Shown piece after piece: positions 45,788 to 56,760 of a stretch of 64,000 bases of DNA. This DNA is from Coprinellus micaceus (lineage: Eukaryota; Basidiomycota; Agaricomycetes; Agaricales; Psathyrellaceae): NCBI GenBank assembly GCA_951394405.1, contig OX596335.1, positions 2,914,001 through 2,978,000 of the forward strand, given 5' to 3'. The translations under genes were made by a program, and so were the position numbers. The number at the start of each line of letters is the position of its first letter. Position 1 is the stretch's first letter. Under the pieces are notes generated by a model that had not been told where the DNA came from, searched no databases, and saw nothing but the letters and a program-made list of their open reading frames with translations.

Positions 45788-48132
45788 TCAAATCTGGGGA
45801 GCGGCATGTCCATCAGCACGAGGGTCGGAACCTGCTGCCCATACAAACCCCCCAGATTCAGTTCGAAGCTTTTGGATGATCTGACCACGACCCATCATGC
45901 CCCTCCCGGAACCGCTCACCACCCTCGCGTCATGGCCCATGGCTGCATGAACGAAGTATCAGTTAACCCAATCTACTACAGAACGCTGGACACTTACCTC
46001 TCAGCATTTCGATGGTGGCTTCAGGAATGAGGTCCTCGAAGTAGACTTCACTGTTGGCGTCTCCGGCAGCCTTCTCAGCGTCCGTCGTCCCCGGCATCCC
46101 AGGGGAGATACAGAACCGAGGCGCGTCAAGTGCAGCTTGGACGGTGAACCCTCGTAAGATGTTGAGGAGGACCTGGACGTGCCCTTGTGGCTAGTGCGCG
46201 TTTTTATCATTACGTTACACTCAATCGGGGTAATATAAAACACCAATTACCTGCATAAACCCTCCCATGACACCATAAGAGAGGAAAAGTTCCCCATTCC
46301 TCGTCGCGAGAGCAGGGATGATGGTGTGATAAGGTCGCTTCCCGCCCTGGATAACGTTCGGGTGGTTCTCGATCAGGGTGAAGTTGCTGCCTCTGTTTTG
46401 GAGCGTAAATCCACAGCCCTTGGGGATGGCCCCGGTGCCAAACCCGGCGTAGTTGCTTTGGATGTAGCTGCAAGCGTTACCCCACTGGTCTGTCACAGTG
46501 AAGTAGACAGTATCGGATGAGTTGACAGGGTTTCCCTATGGCAAACGGTCAGGTGTAACAGAGTTGCGGGAGTAGAGGGATCATACGCGGATAACTTCAG
46601 GGTTCGCCTTGTGCGGGTTAAACAGCCTGGCTCTCGATGTCAAGTACTCCTGATGCAAGAGGTGAGTAAGCGTTCGGGGTCCCGAGTAGTACCAACTCAC
46701 CTTGCTCAACAATTGCTCCACAGGAACGTTGCTAAACTCCGGATCTGTGACATACCATTGACTGTCTGCGAACGCAAGGCGAAGAGCTTCAACCAGGGTA
46801 TGGAGGTATGCTGGAGAGTTATGTTCCATCTCGAGCAACGGTCGGCAGAGCCCCTGCTCCTGCATTTGTTCGAGGATACCAAGCGCGAGGAGTGCAGTGA
46901 GGCCTTGGCCATTTGGAGGACACTGCCAAGTACATTTAGTCGCTTTAAACAATCAGATCCACTGGGCTACACGTACCTCGTATACTGTGACAGAATTTGC
47001 ATAAGTATACTTGATGGGTTCAACCCACGTCGAGGTATGGTTTGCAAGATCGCCCAGGTCCATCACCCCACCTTGACTTTGCACAATGTCGACGATGGCT
47101 TGTGCTACTCGACCTTTGTAGAACCCATCTTTTCCGTGCTCAACAAGCTCCTTGAAGGTCTGAGCAAGAGTTGGGCGTCTGATAGCCTGCCCTGGGCGAG
47201 GCGCCTTGCTATTCAACAATATCTCGTCAAAGTTTGCAGATGCGTTTTTCAACAATTCCTTTAGCGCTTAGCATAAGCGCCGGCTGATTTGTGTGACAAC
47301 GATAGCAATACCTCCGAACGTATCCACTGTGTGCTAATGTTTAGCCAGTCTATTACCCATGAAGAGATGTTCACTCACGCCGTCTGCAGCTATTTCCGAC
47401 ACGGGGTGTCTGGGGTGCGCATTAGCCGCCATTCAGGTGAAGGGATCTCTGATCCATACCCATTCTCCGCCAACCTGATCGCAGGGTCGAAGATCTCCGC
47501 GGCAGACACCTTCCCACTCCCAAGATGCTCGATGGTATCTATCCAAGCAGCAGCGGCACCTGTTAGGTCTTCGGTCAACATCTCGCAAAGATAAGCTCTA
47601 AAAGGGATGCTTCGGGACCTGGAACTGTTACTGAATTCAGGTCGGTGAGGGGTATACTGGTCCCAGAAATTCCTCGCTGTCGTAGGTAGTTGAGAGTGAG
47701 CTTCAGAGGTGCCCTTCCAGACCCATTGAGCGCCGTTACTTTCTTCGTCTTGGCGTTGAAGAATAGGCAGAACGCATCGCTGTTTTTTCAAAGGTCGTGA
47801 GTGGCTGTCATTGGGGAGCGCGCATGGATCCCTCCCTACCCGCCGATGCCGCAAGAGCAGGGTTCTGTGACGTTCAAAGCCGCAGATGTGGCCACCGCCG
47901 CATCAGCTGGAGGTGCTCAGTTAGGGTTGTCAGCTTCCGGGACGGATGACTATATCGTACCAGCATTCCCTCCTTTGCTGAGGATCTCGAGTCCCGCCGC
48001 TGTCGCAAGCGGCTGGGACGACGACACAACACCCTTTGTTCCGTAAACCACGGACCTCCTACTGGGAAACGCCTGAAACACGGGAGAGGGGTCGTCGATC
48101 TTGGTCCAATCAATTCGTGCACCAGACACCAT
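45788..48132 (-). CDS. Gamma-glutamyltranspeptidase family protein
   Basis: N-terminal nucleophile hydrolase that cleaves gamma-glutamyl bonds such as in glutathione. About 600 residues in more than ten exons. It begins [20 protein letters not shown] with no signal peptide, then [50 protein letters not shown] and [20 protein letters not shown]. The autoprocessing/nucleophile region is [18 protein letters not shown] with the catalytic Thr of DTVY, followed by [22 protein letters not shown] and [20 protein letters not shown]. It ends near 45788 with RGQIIQKL and [12 protein letters not shown]. The missing signal sequence and compact form resemble the bacterial YwrD-like/fungal intracellular branch rather than secreted vacuolar GGT; substrate is therefore less certain than family. 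Confidence 0.9.
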
Positions 48133-48457
48133 GGTTAATTTTGCGGGTTATATCTGGGTTATCAGCTACCGTAAGGGCGGGGATGAGAGATATGATCAAG
48201 GAATACAAGATGCCCCATCCCCACACACCCTTTATATATGTCTGAGGATCGAAGAACCCATATTGGTAGAGGGATCACATTGCGCGCTGTCACTGAGGTC
48301 CGAGAAGCGGATGCAACGGAAGGAAGGAAGGAAAGGGCTCGGAGGACCGTACCAGGAAATGCCGGCGGCTGCGTGCGAAGTCCAAGATCACCATCGTCAC
48401 CGTACCACCTGATCATCTTGCGCCTTGCAGTAAACCCACCACAAACTCGTGAACACA
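48133..48457. other. Divergent promoter, GGT / prefoldin 6
   Basis: 325 bp between divergent starts. On the minus strand CATATATAAA at 48240-48231 is a TATA-like element about 100 bp upstream of the GGT start. Confidence 0.5.
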
Positions 48458-49002
48458 ATGTCGCTTGAATCGAAACTCCAGGATATCAGCTCCGAAATAC
48501 AGAAAATCCAGGTCACGATGAGCAAGGCCGTCACAGCACGCGAGAAGCTCGAAGCACAACTGCAAGAAAATGAGCTGGTGAAAAAGGTCAGTTTAATCAG
48601 TTCACGCATCATCCTAAATCTCAAATTTCTCCACTCCAACAGGAGTTCGCGAATCTGACAGAAGATAACACGGTATACAAGCTCCTGGGTCCGGTCCTCG
48701 TCAAGCAGGACCAGGCCGACGCTCGAAGCACTGTCGATACCCGCCTGGACTTCATCAGGAGTGAGATGTAGGCGATATTGTCCCCTATGATGAATTACAG
48801 AGATATCCTAATCTAATATACCACGAAGGAAGAGGGTAGAGGCGCAGATCAAAGATTTGGAGGGCCAGATGGACAAAAAGAAGGATGAGGTATGTGTAAT
48901 GAACTTCCAGGACCGCTTTCGTTGTGCTGAGTTTTGTAGGTCGGCGTCATCCAAACTGCCATCCAGACGCGCGAAGCCCAAGGTACCTCAGCGGTCCAGT
49001 AG
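48458..49002 (+). CDS. YKE2: Prefoldin subunit 6 (beta type)
   Basis: Subunit of the hexameric chaperone that hands actin and tubulin to CCT. Four exons, about 125 residues, the normal length. Coiled coil 1 (LQDISSEIQKIQVTMSKAV) leads to the beta-hairpin block with the diagnostic YKLLGPVLVKQD, and coiled coil 2 (LDFIRSE, then KRVEAQIKDLEGQMDKKKDE) returns to a short C-terminus ending GTSAVQ. The start at 48458 is the first ATG and matches the family start. It is convergent with the uS17m gene (166 bp between stops). Confidence 0.92.
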
Positions 49003-49168
49003 TCGGGCGGTCCAGCCCAGCGATGCAGCTCTATGCGTCCTAAGACCATGGGAGAGGAGACCTCTTGACGCCACAATTTCCTTCCTGTGCCTCCGCCCCA
49101 ACACCCCGTTACGTGGTTCCGCACTATCCCCTCACTATCGTTCTACAGAACAGAGACCCCAAGACGCA

Positions 49169-49670
49169 TTATAGAGATGCCCGCTCCTGCTTCGTCTTGA
49201 GCGCTTCGAGAATGGGGCTTGGTTGGGCGGCATTTGAGGGCGTTGCCTGGTTCTGTAGACGACGTGCACGGGCAATCTCTCGCTCGGTTTCAGGACTCTT
49301 CAGTAGTTGGTGTAGTTCGAATCGCTTTCTTGCCGATACTGGTGGACAGTTCCGGATAACAACAAGATCGTCCGTTCGGAGCTCTGAGGGTAGCAAGTGA
49401 AGTCGGGGGGCGCGTCAATGTCGTAGATTCGGGCTAGGACTAAGCTTTACGCACTGTTCTCCTCGTCATGCACCAAATACTTCTTGCTCCTGACAATGCG
49501 CTGCAACCCAATATCAGTCAAGCCGTCCCATCCTGTCTTGACGTGTACCCGGCCTCTGACGAACCTTGCCAGTGAGCTTGTGGTCGACGAAGCGAGAGAC
49601 GAGGACAGTCGCGGTCTTGTTCATAAACCCAGCTTTGGTCACCACGCCATTCAGAGTCATTGGAGGCATT
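49169..49670 (-). CDS. Mitochondrial small-subunit ribosomal protein uS17m
   Basis: Three exons give about 130 residues of S17 fold. The start MPPMTLNGVVTKAGFMNKTA (ATG at 49668-49670) leads to TVLVSRFVDHKLTGK, then across an intron RIVRSKKYLVHDEEN and, across the next, KLRTDDLVVIRNCPPVS followed by ARKRFELHQLLKSP. The VVxxxxMxKTxxVxVxR...KxYxxHDE...GDxVxI pattern is S17. A C-terminal extension of about 40 Ala/Glu/Arg-rich residues is typical of mitochondrial rather than cytosolic members, and the N-terminus serves as the import signal. Confidence 0.87.
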
Positions 49671-49902
49671 TTAAAGGGAGGCCGGGGGGAAGTTGTGTGG
49701 TGGGGAGCGTTACAAAGTGTTGTAATGCGCGACCAAGCCCGGCCGGGGCAGAGAAATTAACCGTGCGAAGGAACTTCCGCATCACTGAAAGTTAGGGGCC
49801 AGGTTGGGAGCGCGCCCCGTATGCTACAGCAAAAGTGATTCTACAGGGTATCCGTTGTGCCTTTTCGGAAATCAGATCGTCGGGAAATGTCTAGTGCAAA
49901 GT

Positions 49903-52180
49903 TTATGCAAATTTTTCAGGCTCCTTCTCATCATAGACGTGACTATCCTCGTCGTGTTCCCCTGGAACTTCACTAGCCGGACAGAATTTGGATTTCTTGC
50001 GAAGGGTGGGCCCATAGCTAGTAAGTAGAGAAGTCTCAATACTAAGAGCTTTAAGGGTTGAATGCGAGGGCGCTCACCGATGGAGAACAAACGGTATGGG
50101 GACCATTGCAACGGAAATAAAGCCAAGGACGGTGGATGCCCATCGCGGATTGAGAGCGTGATACATCTCACCCGCAAAAAGCTACAACCGTATTAGAAGG
50201 ACCTTTTGGGAGGAGAATGGACCCGTAGAAACTCACGGGGAAACCTGCACCGAAGAGACTTCGAATCACAGTCGTCGAAGCCAAGGCCGAAGCGGCCACA
50301 GAAAGGTAAGCGTCCACGAGGTAATTGAAGAGGCCGAGCTGAGATGCAGGTATTGAGGGTGTTAAGTAGGGCAATGAAAATGACGGAAGGTTACCCACAA
50401 AAATTAGTTGGATAGCGAAGCCCATAAGGAGTCCAGCCAGAAGAGGCGCCCAATAGCTGATGGATGGGAAGGATGTCCACCCGAACCAAAAGAATGAGAC
50501 AGAAAACAAAGGCCCAGCAATGAACGCCATATGCAGACGGAACTCTGGCGGTACGGGTCTGGGTGCTAGTTTCGCGGCCTCAGCTTCGTATCGAGGGTTG
50601 TAGTACATCGAATACTTTGAACGTGTTAGTCTAGACGATTTTACTCGAAATCGACGATGGAACATACGAGGACGACGGCGGCAGCGCCGCCGATGGGTAT
50701 GGGGAGTAGCATTAGGCCAGAAATTCCGGCATTGAATCCGTGCCCCACCGTGAAAACGATGGGGTAAGCCTCGAATAGAAGGTAGAGACATCCATAGACG
50801 AACTATAAGAACTCGGTTAGTTGCATGATCTGAGTGTGTAGTAGGCTAAACATACGCTCATGTACAGGGTCAGCGAGACAAGCATTGGCTCTTGGAAGAA
50901 AATAACCCAGGGGCGAACGAGGACGTGATATACTCGGGCTTTGATAGGCCATTCCTCCCTTTCAAAAGGAGCATAGTATCTAGGTTCTCCAGTTTCCTGC
51001 CTCTTTTGCTGAGCCTTTCGTGCCAGCAATAGAGGGCTGGAGGTAAGTAAAGTTAGATCAGTGGCTCGAAAGGTGAGTCGACACTCACGCATAAGTCTCC
51101 GGGACTGTAAATATAATGGTCATGAGACAGAATCCTGTCTGCACGAAATGGTCAGGAAAGACGGCATGTCGTAACTGGTGGACCTACAAAACCGGTCAGG
51201 ACCCAAAATAATACTCTCCAGTCCGTGTTGGCCCCGATAAACCCAGCGACTGTAGGTCCGAGAGCTGGACCCGCAAAAGGGGCAACTGTAAAAATAGCAA
51301 GAGCCTTCCCTCGCATCTTGGCGTCCCATATATCCGAGATTAAAGCCCTGTTAGACACGGGAGAGTGAGCGGAAGCGCTGGCACCCGAAAGACACGAACA
51401 GGAACATTTAGTTGCTCACCCTGTATTTGTCAATGGGGCGGCAGCAAATGTCCCCGCAAGGAATCGAAAGACGAGAATGGAAGCAGCATTCGGCGCAAGG
51501 GCTGCCCCGACTTGGAATCCCTGATATACAGACGGTGCTAGAGTTAGCCTTTCGCGGGTGTGTACTTCTGATCAGAAGTCACACTGACCAGAAAGGCGAC
51601 GAATGGCCACACATGAATTGGCCGTCGCCCATACTGCTCAGAGAGGGGACCCCAGAGTATGGGACTGCGAAAGGTAAGCATTTACCCTCGAGTGAGCATG
51701 TATCGCCTCACCCAATGCAATAGCCCGCAACGAACAGTGACAAGGTGAGGATACCCGCGATCTCGGACATGTGGAATTCTCCAACTATGTTGGGAAAGAC
51801 CCCGGATGCTATGAAGGATGTGTGAGGTACGCCCTACCCTCGAGGTGCAGGGGACTCACGAGAAGAACTCGCAAATGTTCTGGGGCAAATCAGTAGATTG
51901 AATGGGCATGACTTGACCATTCAACTCACGCGCAGAGAACGAGAAGCCCGCTCAGTACCGTTAAGTACCATTTTTTGCCCACGGACCAGCTCTACGCACT
52001 GTACGTTAGGGGTGCTCCATTTGCCTTGGATCAACGCACCTGAGGATCCAGAGGGTCGCCCTCGTCGAACTGGACGAGATAGGGGTCCAACTGCTTTTCC
52101 GGACTCGTGTTGATGGTGTCTCCTTCGATCACCGTTGAGGTCGAGGGACACGGTGAAGCGATTGTCTGCTGTGTGACCAT
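49903..52180 (-). CDS. MFS drug:H+ antiporter-type transporter (DHA1-like)
   Basis: Twelve-helix major facilitator of about 550 residues with about eleven short introns. The N-terminus (MVTQQTIASPCPSTSTVIEG, ATG at 52178-52180) is cytosolic and acidic. Recognisable segments include GILTLSLFVAGYCIGPLLWG and PLSEQYGRRPIHVWPF (A-motif DxxGRRP type), SRALISDIWDAKMRGKALAI, FAGPALGPTVAGFIGANTDW with RVLFWVL (motif C region), FTVPETYAPLLLARKAQ, MYYNPRYEAEAAKLAPRPVP and EFRLHMAFIAGPLFSVS. The GPALGPTVAG motif C and RYEA/PEFRL loop place it in the DHA1 group that includes polyamine and multidrug exporters. Substrate unknown. It is divergent from WRAP73 with 216 bp between starts. Confidence 0.9.
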
Positions 52181-52396
52181 TGCGCAGGAACTGGGCGCAG
52201 AGCAGAGAGGGAGAGAGCCAAATTCCCGGCCGGCATCATCATGAGAGACCTTTTGTACGGTTACGCTCAGCAGCGTGCAGAAATGCACCAAAAATTGACC
52301 GGATGCAGGGATATGTAGCCGGTCATTAGCCGGATCACACCACCACAACGTCACGCGTTCAACAGCGCGTCGCTGGTTGTCCAGGTCTTCCATGCC

Positions 52397-54408
52397 ATGG
52401 ACTTTACCGAGATCTACAGGCAGTCCTCTTCCCTCGTCGTCTTCAGCGCAGGCGCACACTTCATCCTCACCGCAATCCAGGACAGGGTCATCGTGCGTCG
52501 CGCAGACACATTTCACATCACTCGGACATGGCTCATCGACGCGTCTCCAACTGCAACACACGCAGCCCTCTTGACCAAGTCGGCATCAAAACAACGAGCA
52601 CCGGTGGCGAGCACGTCCGCAGCTTCCTCCTCGGAGAGCTGGGTCACCCATATCGGCTGGTCTTGCGACTCCGAGTACATTCTAGCGGCCTGTGCGAAGC
52701 GTGGCGTTGTTCATATCTTCAAACTACGAGATGAGGAATGGAGCGGAAGAATCGATGCAGGGGCCGAAGGTAAGCAGAAGCCATCTACGCGTCCGGCATC
52801 GCACCAACGTGTAATATCAGGGCTCGTAAGGGCAGAATGGGCCCCTGATGGAAGGACGATCTTGTGCTTCTCGGAATGGGGGGTGAGTGGCGTACCTCAG
52901 GCGGTTTATTGGCTCAACTGATTTCCCCGCAGCTTCGAGTCACCCTCTGGTCGCTGGTAACAGGGACGGCTACATATATCCAATATCCCGTGCACCCCGA
53001 TAAAGGTTAGGGCGGGTGCTATAAGCAACCAAATCACCCCCTCATACAGTTCTACAGGGTTCTCCTTTCGCGCAGATGGTCGCTATTTTGTGTTGGCAGA
53101 GCGCCACAAGTCCAGAGATACCCTTGGTGTATACGACGCCACAGATCTCTACAAACTTGTTCGCGTGCGTGGCTTCCCAATTCAAATTCAAAAGAGATCC
53201 TGATTTTCTATCGCAGCACTTCCCGCTCCCCACATCGGCTGTAGCATCATTGGCTTTATCACCTACCGGGAGCTGTGTAGCTGTCTGGGATTCTCCGCTG
53301 GAGGTGCATTCATCTCATGGTCCAGGCCGTGGGCCATCCTACACTCCAAGACTCACAACCTTTTCAACAGTACAAGATCTGCGTTCTGAGCCTCACCGGC
53401 GACCTACTTGCAACCTTTACCCCAGATCCTGATCCCGGGTTTGGCGTTCGCAATGTCGCCTGGCATCCGAATGGCCTATTTCTCCTCGTGGCCGGCTGGG
53501 ATGACAAGGTCAGGGTTGCATGGCCTCCCCGTGTTGCTACTAGTGTCTGATCCCCGAAGTCAGATTCACATATTGGATAGTCTGACCTGGTCACCAGTGG
53601 CGGCTCTGGAACTCACTTCCCGAATACCTTCGGCTGTCGTAAGCGCCGCATCCACCTCTGATTGACCTGTCCTTCCCTGACTCTGGGCCCAGAGGATTTG
53701 GAGAGAGCCCTCGAACTGGTTAGAAGCAACTGAAGGCCGTGGGTTCCTGTCATGTGTGTCTACATTCACTCTACAATGTGTGCTTGGCTCACCTTGGCCA
53801 TACTTACACAGACGAGCGCCTGCAAGGAACACAAACCCTTTCTATAAACCGGGCCGATTTGTCGAAACCTTACCCAAAATGTGGGGTGGCCCAGCTCGAG
53901 TTTAACGCTACCGGAACTCTCCTCCTTGCCCGGTTCGGTATGCTCACCCCCGTTCTTTTCGTGCGAGATTTCGCTAATTGCTGCGATCCAAGAAAATACG
54001 CCAAATGCCTTGCATATCTTCGATTTTTCATCCCCTCAAGAGCCTTTCCTCCCACGTCTGCGAAGTATTCTTCTTAACCAGCAACCCATCCTTCATGCGC
54101 ACTGGAATCCAGTCAGAAAAGGCAGCCTGGCGCTGTGCTGTGGGACCCACGCGGTATATACGTGGAGTGACGAATGGATCGGGGATGCTAACCAAGAAGA
54201 AGAAATGGCCGAGTGCATTGGTGTGCCAGCTAGTACGTACCCGCTCCCTTCTCCCATGTGATCCGCAATCTGAGCGACGTTCTTTGGGGGTTCAGAAAGA
54301 TTCGATACGCGCGACGTACGATGGGCACCCGATGGCAAAGGCTTCATACTCCTCGACCGTGATCAGTTCTGCTGCGCCTTTGAAGTGGAAGACGAAGAAG
54401 GCTCATGA
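52397..54408 (+). CDS. WDR8: WRAP73/WDR8-family WD40 protein
   Basis: Spindle-pole/centrosome-associated WD-repeat protein; fungal homologues work with the mitotic spindle anchoring machinery. About 500-520 residues in nine or so exons. The start MDFTEIYRQSSSLVVFSAGA and VIVRRADTFHITRTW match the family N-terminus. Typical blocks follow: VTHIGWSCDSEYILAACAKR, VRAEWAPDGRTILCFSEWG, LRVTLWSLVTGTATYIQYP, FSFRADGRYFVLAERHKSRD, YKICVLSLTGDLLATFTPD, VRNVAWHPNGLFLLVAGWDD and VRWAPDGKGFILLDRDQFCC. It ends with the acidic tail EVEDEEGS at 54408. Confidence 0.9.
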
Positions 54409-54528
54409 ATCACATCAACCATCTCTCCTATCGCCTATCTATCTGGAATCTTGGGTTTCGCCTATTGAACAACGTATCTTTTACAGATCTACCTCACAAA
54501 AAAATGTACAACAGACTTGTATACCGAA

Positions 54529-55762
54529 TCATGCCTGCGACACAACCGACTGTACCCAATTCTCCAAGGCCTCGTTCACTTCGTGAGCTGCCTCCGCCAT
54601 GACCCAATGCCCCGCATTGAAGTTATGCGAGGTGACTCTGGGACAGAATTGGTCTATGGCGGGCTGCTGGAGGGATGGGGTGCATATCATGTCTTTGTTG
54701 GCGGCCCCGAAGAATACCGGCTTCCGGACGGTGTAGTTCTCGGGCGGTACCACTGAAGAAGGCGACATCAGCTAAAAAATACTACTAGGGAGACACAGAC
54801 GAACGCTTGGAATCTTCTCCGCTTTCACCATTGACAGCAATACGATAGTAATTCAGGGGGGAGTGGAGTCCGTTCTTCTTAAACGCTTCCTCGTAAATCT
54901 TTGGGATCTCACCAACAAAAGTTGCACGGGGGGTCCTAGAGTCGGACTCCAACCAGACTCGCACGGCGCCAACCGGACACACGACCCATCTCCAGAGGCG
55001 CGGGTCAGCAGCGTAGCAGATGTCCCAGTTGGAGTCCAGCTAGGTATATACTTTCGTCAGTCGATCATCAGATGGAGGAGGATAGAATCGACAAACGTGT
55101 TTGCCAACGACCTCTTCAGCGTCCGGAGAGGTGTAAAACTCGAAGTATCCAAAGTTCTCGTATCCGACAGTTTCGACAGCCTATCAACAAATCGAGTATG
55201 AATTGGGCATGAACGAGGGCTGAGATAAGGGCGTTGTGCGTACTCGCGGGCTTAGCTCAAGCAAGGACTTGTTTGTGATGGGCGGCATGTAGCCCAATGC
55301 GAAGAATCCAAACCCGAGGAACCGATCGGAATATAGGTTGGCCAACACACTGGCAGTTTTCGAACCCCTTATAATGAGCCATGTCGAGTTAACCTTTCGT
55401 AGGTTACAGCTACACGTGAAGAGCACTCACCAATCATGACCGATAGCGAAGACATCGGTCACCTTCTCATGATCGAGAATGTCGAGCAAGTCCTTGGCGA
55501 GGAGGGAGTGCACGTAGAAAGAGCTCTCTCTGGGCTTGTCGGTTCCTCCGTAACCAAGCATATCAGGAACGACAAGGCCATAGCCCTTCTCCTTGAAGAA
55601 CTTGATCTGGTGGTGCCATTCGTACGAAAGGCAGGGGAACCCATGCAGTAGAAGGAGAGTGGGCTTTCCCGCCTGCGCCGTGGACAAATAGTAGTGGTAC
55701 TTGAAACCCCGAGAGGTCACAGTGTCTTTGTAGTGGGGGAGGAGGGGGTTGAGGACGGACAT
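54529..55762 (-). CDS. Epoxide hydrolase-type alpha/beta hydrolase, copy 1
   Basis: First of four tandem copies. About 330 residues in five exons. MSVLNPLLPHYKDTVTSRGF is followed by the oxyanion motif LLLLHGFPCLSYEW, GYGLVVPDMLGYGGTDKP, and the nucleophile elbow GHDWGSKTAS, with Asp as nucleophile, split by an intron after the Trp. The cap domain has GYENFGYFEFYTSPDA, DPRLWRWVVCPVGAVRVW, LESDSRTPRATFVGE and GLHSPLNYYRIAV. The C-terminal part has KPVFFGAANKDMICTP (acid residue) and NFNAGHWVMAEAAHEV with the catalytic His. Asp nucleophile, HGFP and GHW define soluble epoxide hydrolases. Physiological substrate unknown. The start is at 55762; a GTATAAAGAC element lies 44-53 bp upstream. Confidence 0.9.
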
Positions 55763-55805
55763 TGTGGGAAATGGGTGCCTTGCCGTGAGCGATAAGATTA
55801 AGATG

Positions 55806-55815
55806 GTCTTTATAC
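55806..55815 (-). promoter_or_regulatory. TATA-type core promoter element of epoxide hydrolase copy 1
   Basis: GTATAAAGAC on the minus strand, 44-53 bp upstream of the start codon. The same ten bases occur at nearly the same distance upstream of copy 3. Confidence 0.6.
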
Positions 55816-56053
55816 ATCGAGTGAGATGGGGGGTTCGGCCCTTTCGTTGTAGCCCCTATCATCGAACCTCATTGCACGGAAGGTTCTCTATTTGGGAGTG
55901 GTCAGCTGTATTCTGAGACGATTCCGTGACACCTGAAGTACCGGCGCCAGCACATAGGAACAACTGTTGGGAAATGGTGACGGCATTGACGTTCTGCAAT
56001 TGTCCTCTCAAGCCACTCTTAGCTCGCCCCAATCGCAATAGGTACATATCATA

Positions 56054-56421
56054 TGGTGCAAAACACTTAGTCGCCACCACAATTGTACAAGGCTATAGGT
56101 GGCGTCAATTTTGACAGGATTCCCTATTCATCTGGAGGAAATTCTGATATCTTCAAGACTGACGAAGTTATGCTTTTCAGGTTTGGCCAAATCTTATCTC
56201 CGTCTAAAGATAGCAACGACCTTGTCCTCGTCTAGAAAGTCCAAGAAATGCACCAGAAACGTCGCGAAACACCATTTTTTGACCAGGGCTCGCTTCGCTC
56301 GCCCACCTTGATCAAGTGGCCACTCCCTCAGCCAGCCCCGCCCACCCCAACCAAAGTTCGTTTTTTATCCGGACGATTTGGCCACCGCACAATTGTGGTG
56401 GCGACTAAGCGTTTTGCACCA
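56054..56421. mobile_element. Non-autonomous inverted-repeat element (MITE), TA-flanked, Tc1/mariner-like
   Basis: The left end TGGTGCAAAACACTTAGTCG with the following CCACCACAATTGT (56054-56086) recurs as its reverse complement at 56389-56421 with one mismatch over 33 nt. Both ends abut TA (56052-56053 and 56422-56423), the expected target duplication of Tc1/mariner-type elements. The 368-bp body has no transposase frame. It sits about 290 bp upstream of the copy 1 start codon. Class is inferred from the TA flanks only. Confidence 0.8.
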
Positions 56422-56760
56422 TAGGAACGAGGAGGCATTCACACCGGTCAGGGACGTTGCTGAATAAAGGAACGTGACACATGGGGGGAGAGTATGTTCA
56501 AGTTCAGTACCAAAGCGAGTCTGATTCTTCTTCTTAAGCATTCTGAGCAGCTGCATTAGGTTGAATAAGGGCAGTACCTTGTAGGGCGGGGTTGGGTTGC
56601 TACCTCGCACATTAAGCGCCCATCATCCATCACGTTGGTCGGAATAGGGTCAACGATTCGAACGAACCCGTCTCGCCGGAGCAGCGTAAAGTATGGCAAT
56701 CAAACTTCTGAAAACGGACCCACATCCCCTATTTCCCGGCCTACACCACACGCAGTGATT

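Larger units (their letters stand above)
55763..56760. other. Intergenic region between epoxide hydrolase copies 1 and 2
   Basis: 998 bp, the longest gap in the window. Holds the promoter of copy 1, a 368-bp inverted-repeat element (56054-56421) and the 3' flank of copy 2. No coding frame recognised. Confidence 0.7.

Noticed and set aside
56054..56421. Simple hairpin or terminator rather than a mobile element
   Set aside because: The arms are over 300 bp apart, 33 nt long and end exactly at TA dinucleotides, which fits a transposon end better than a terminator.
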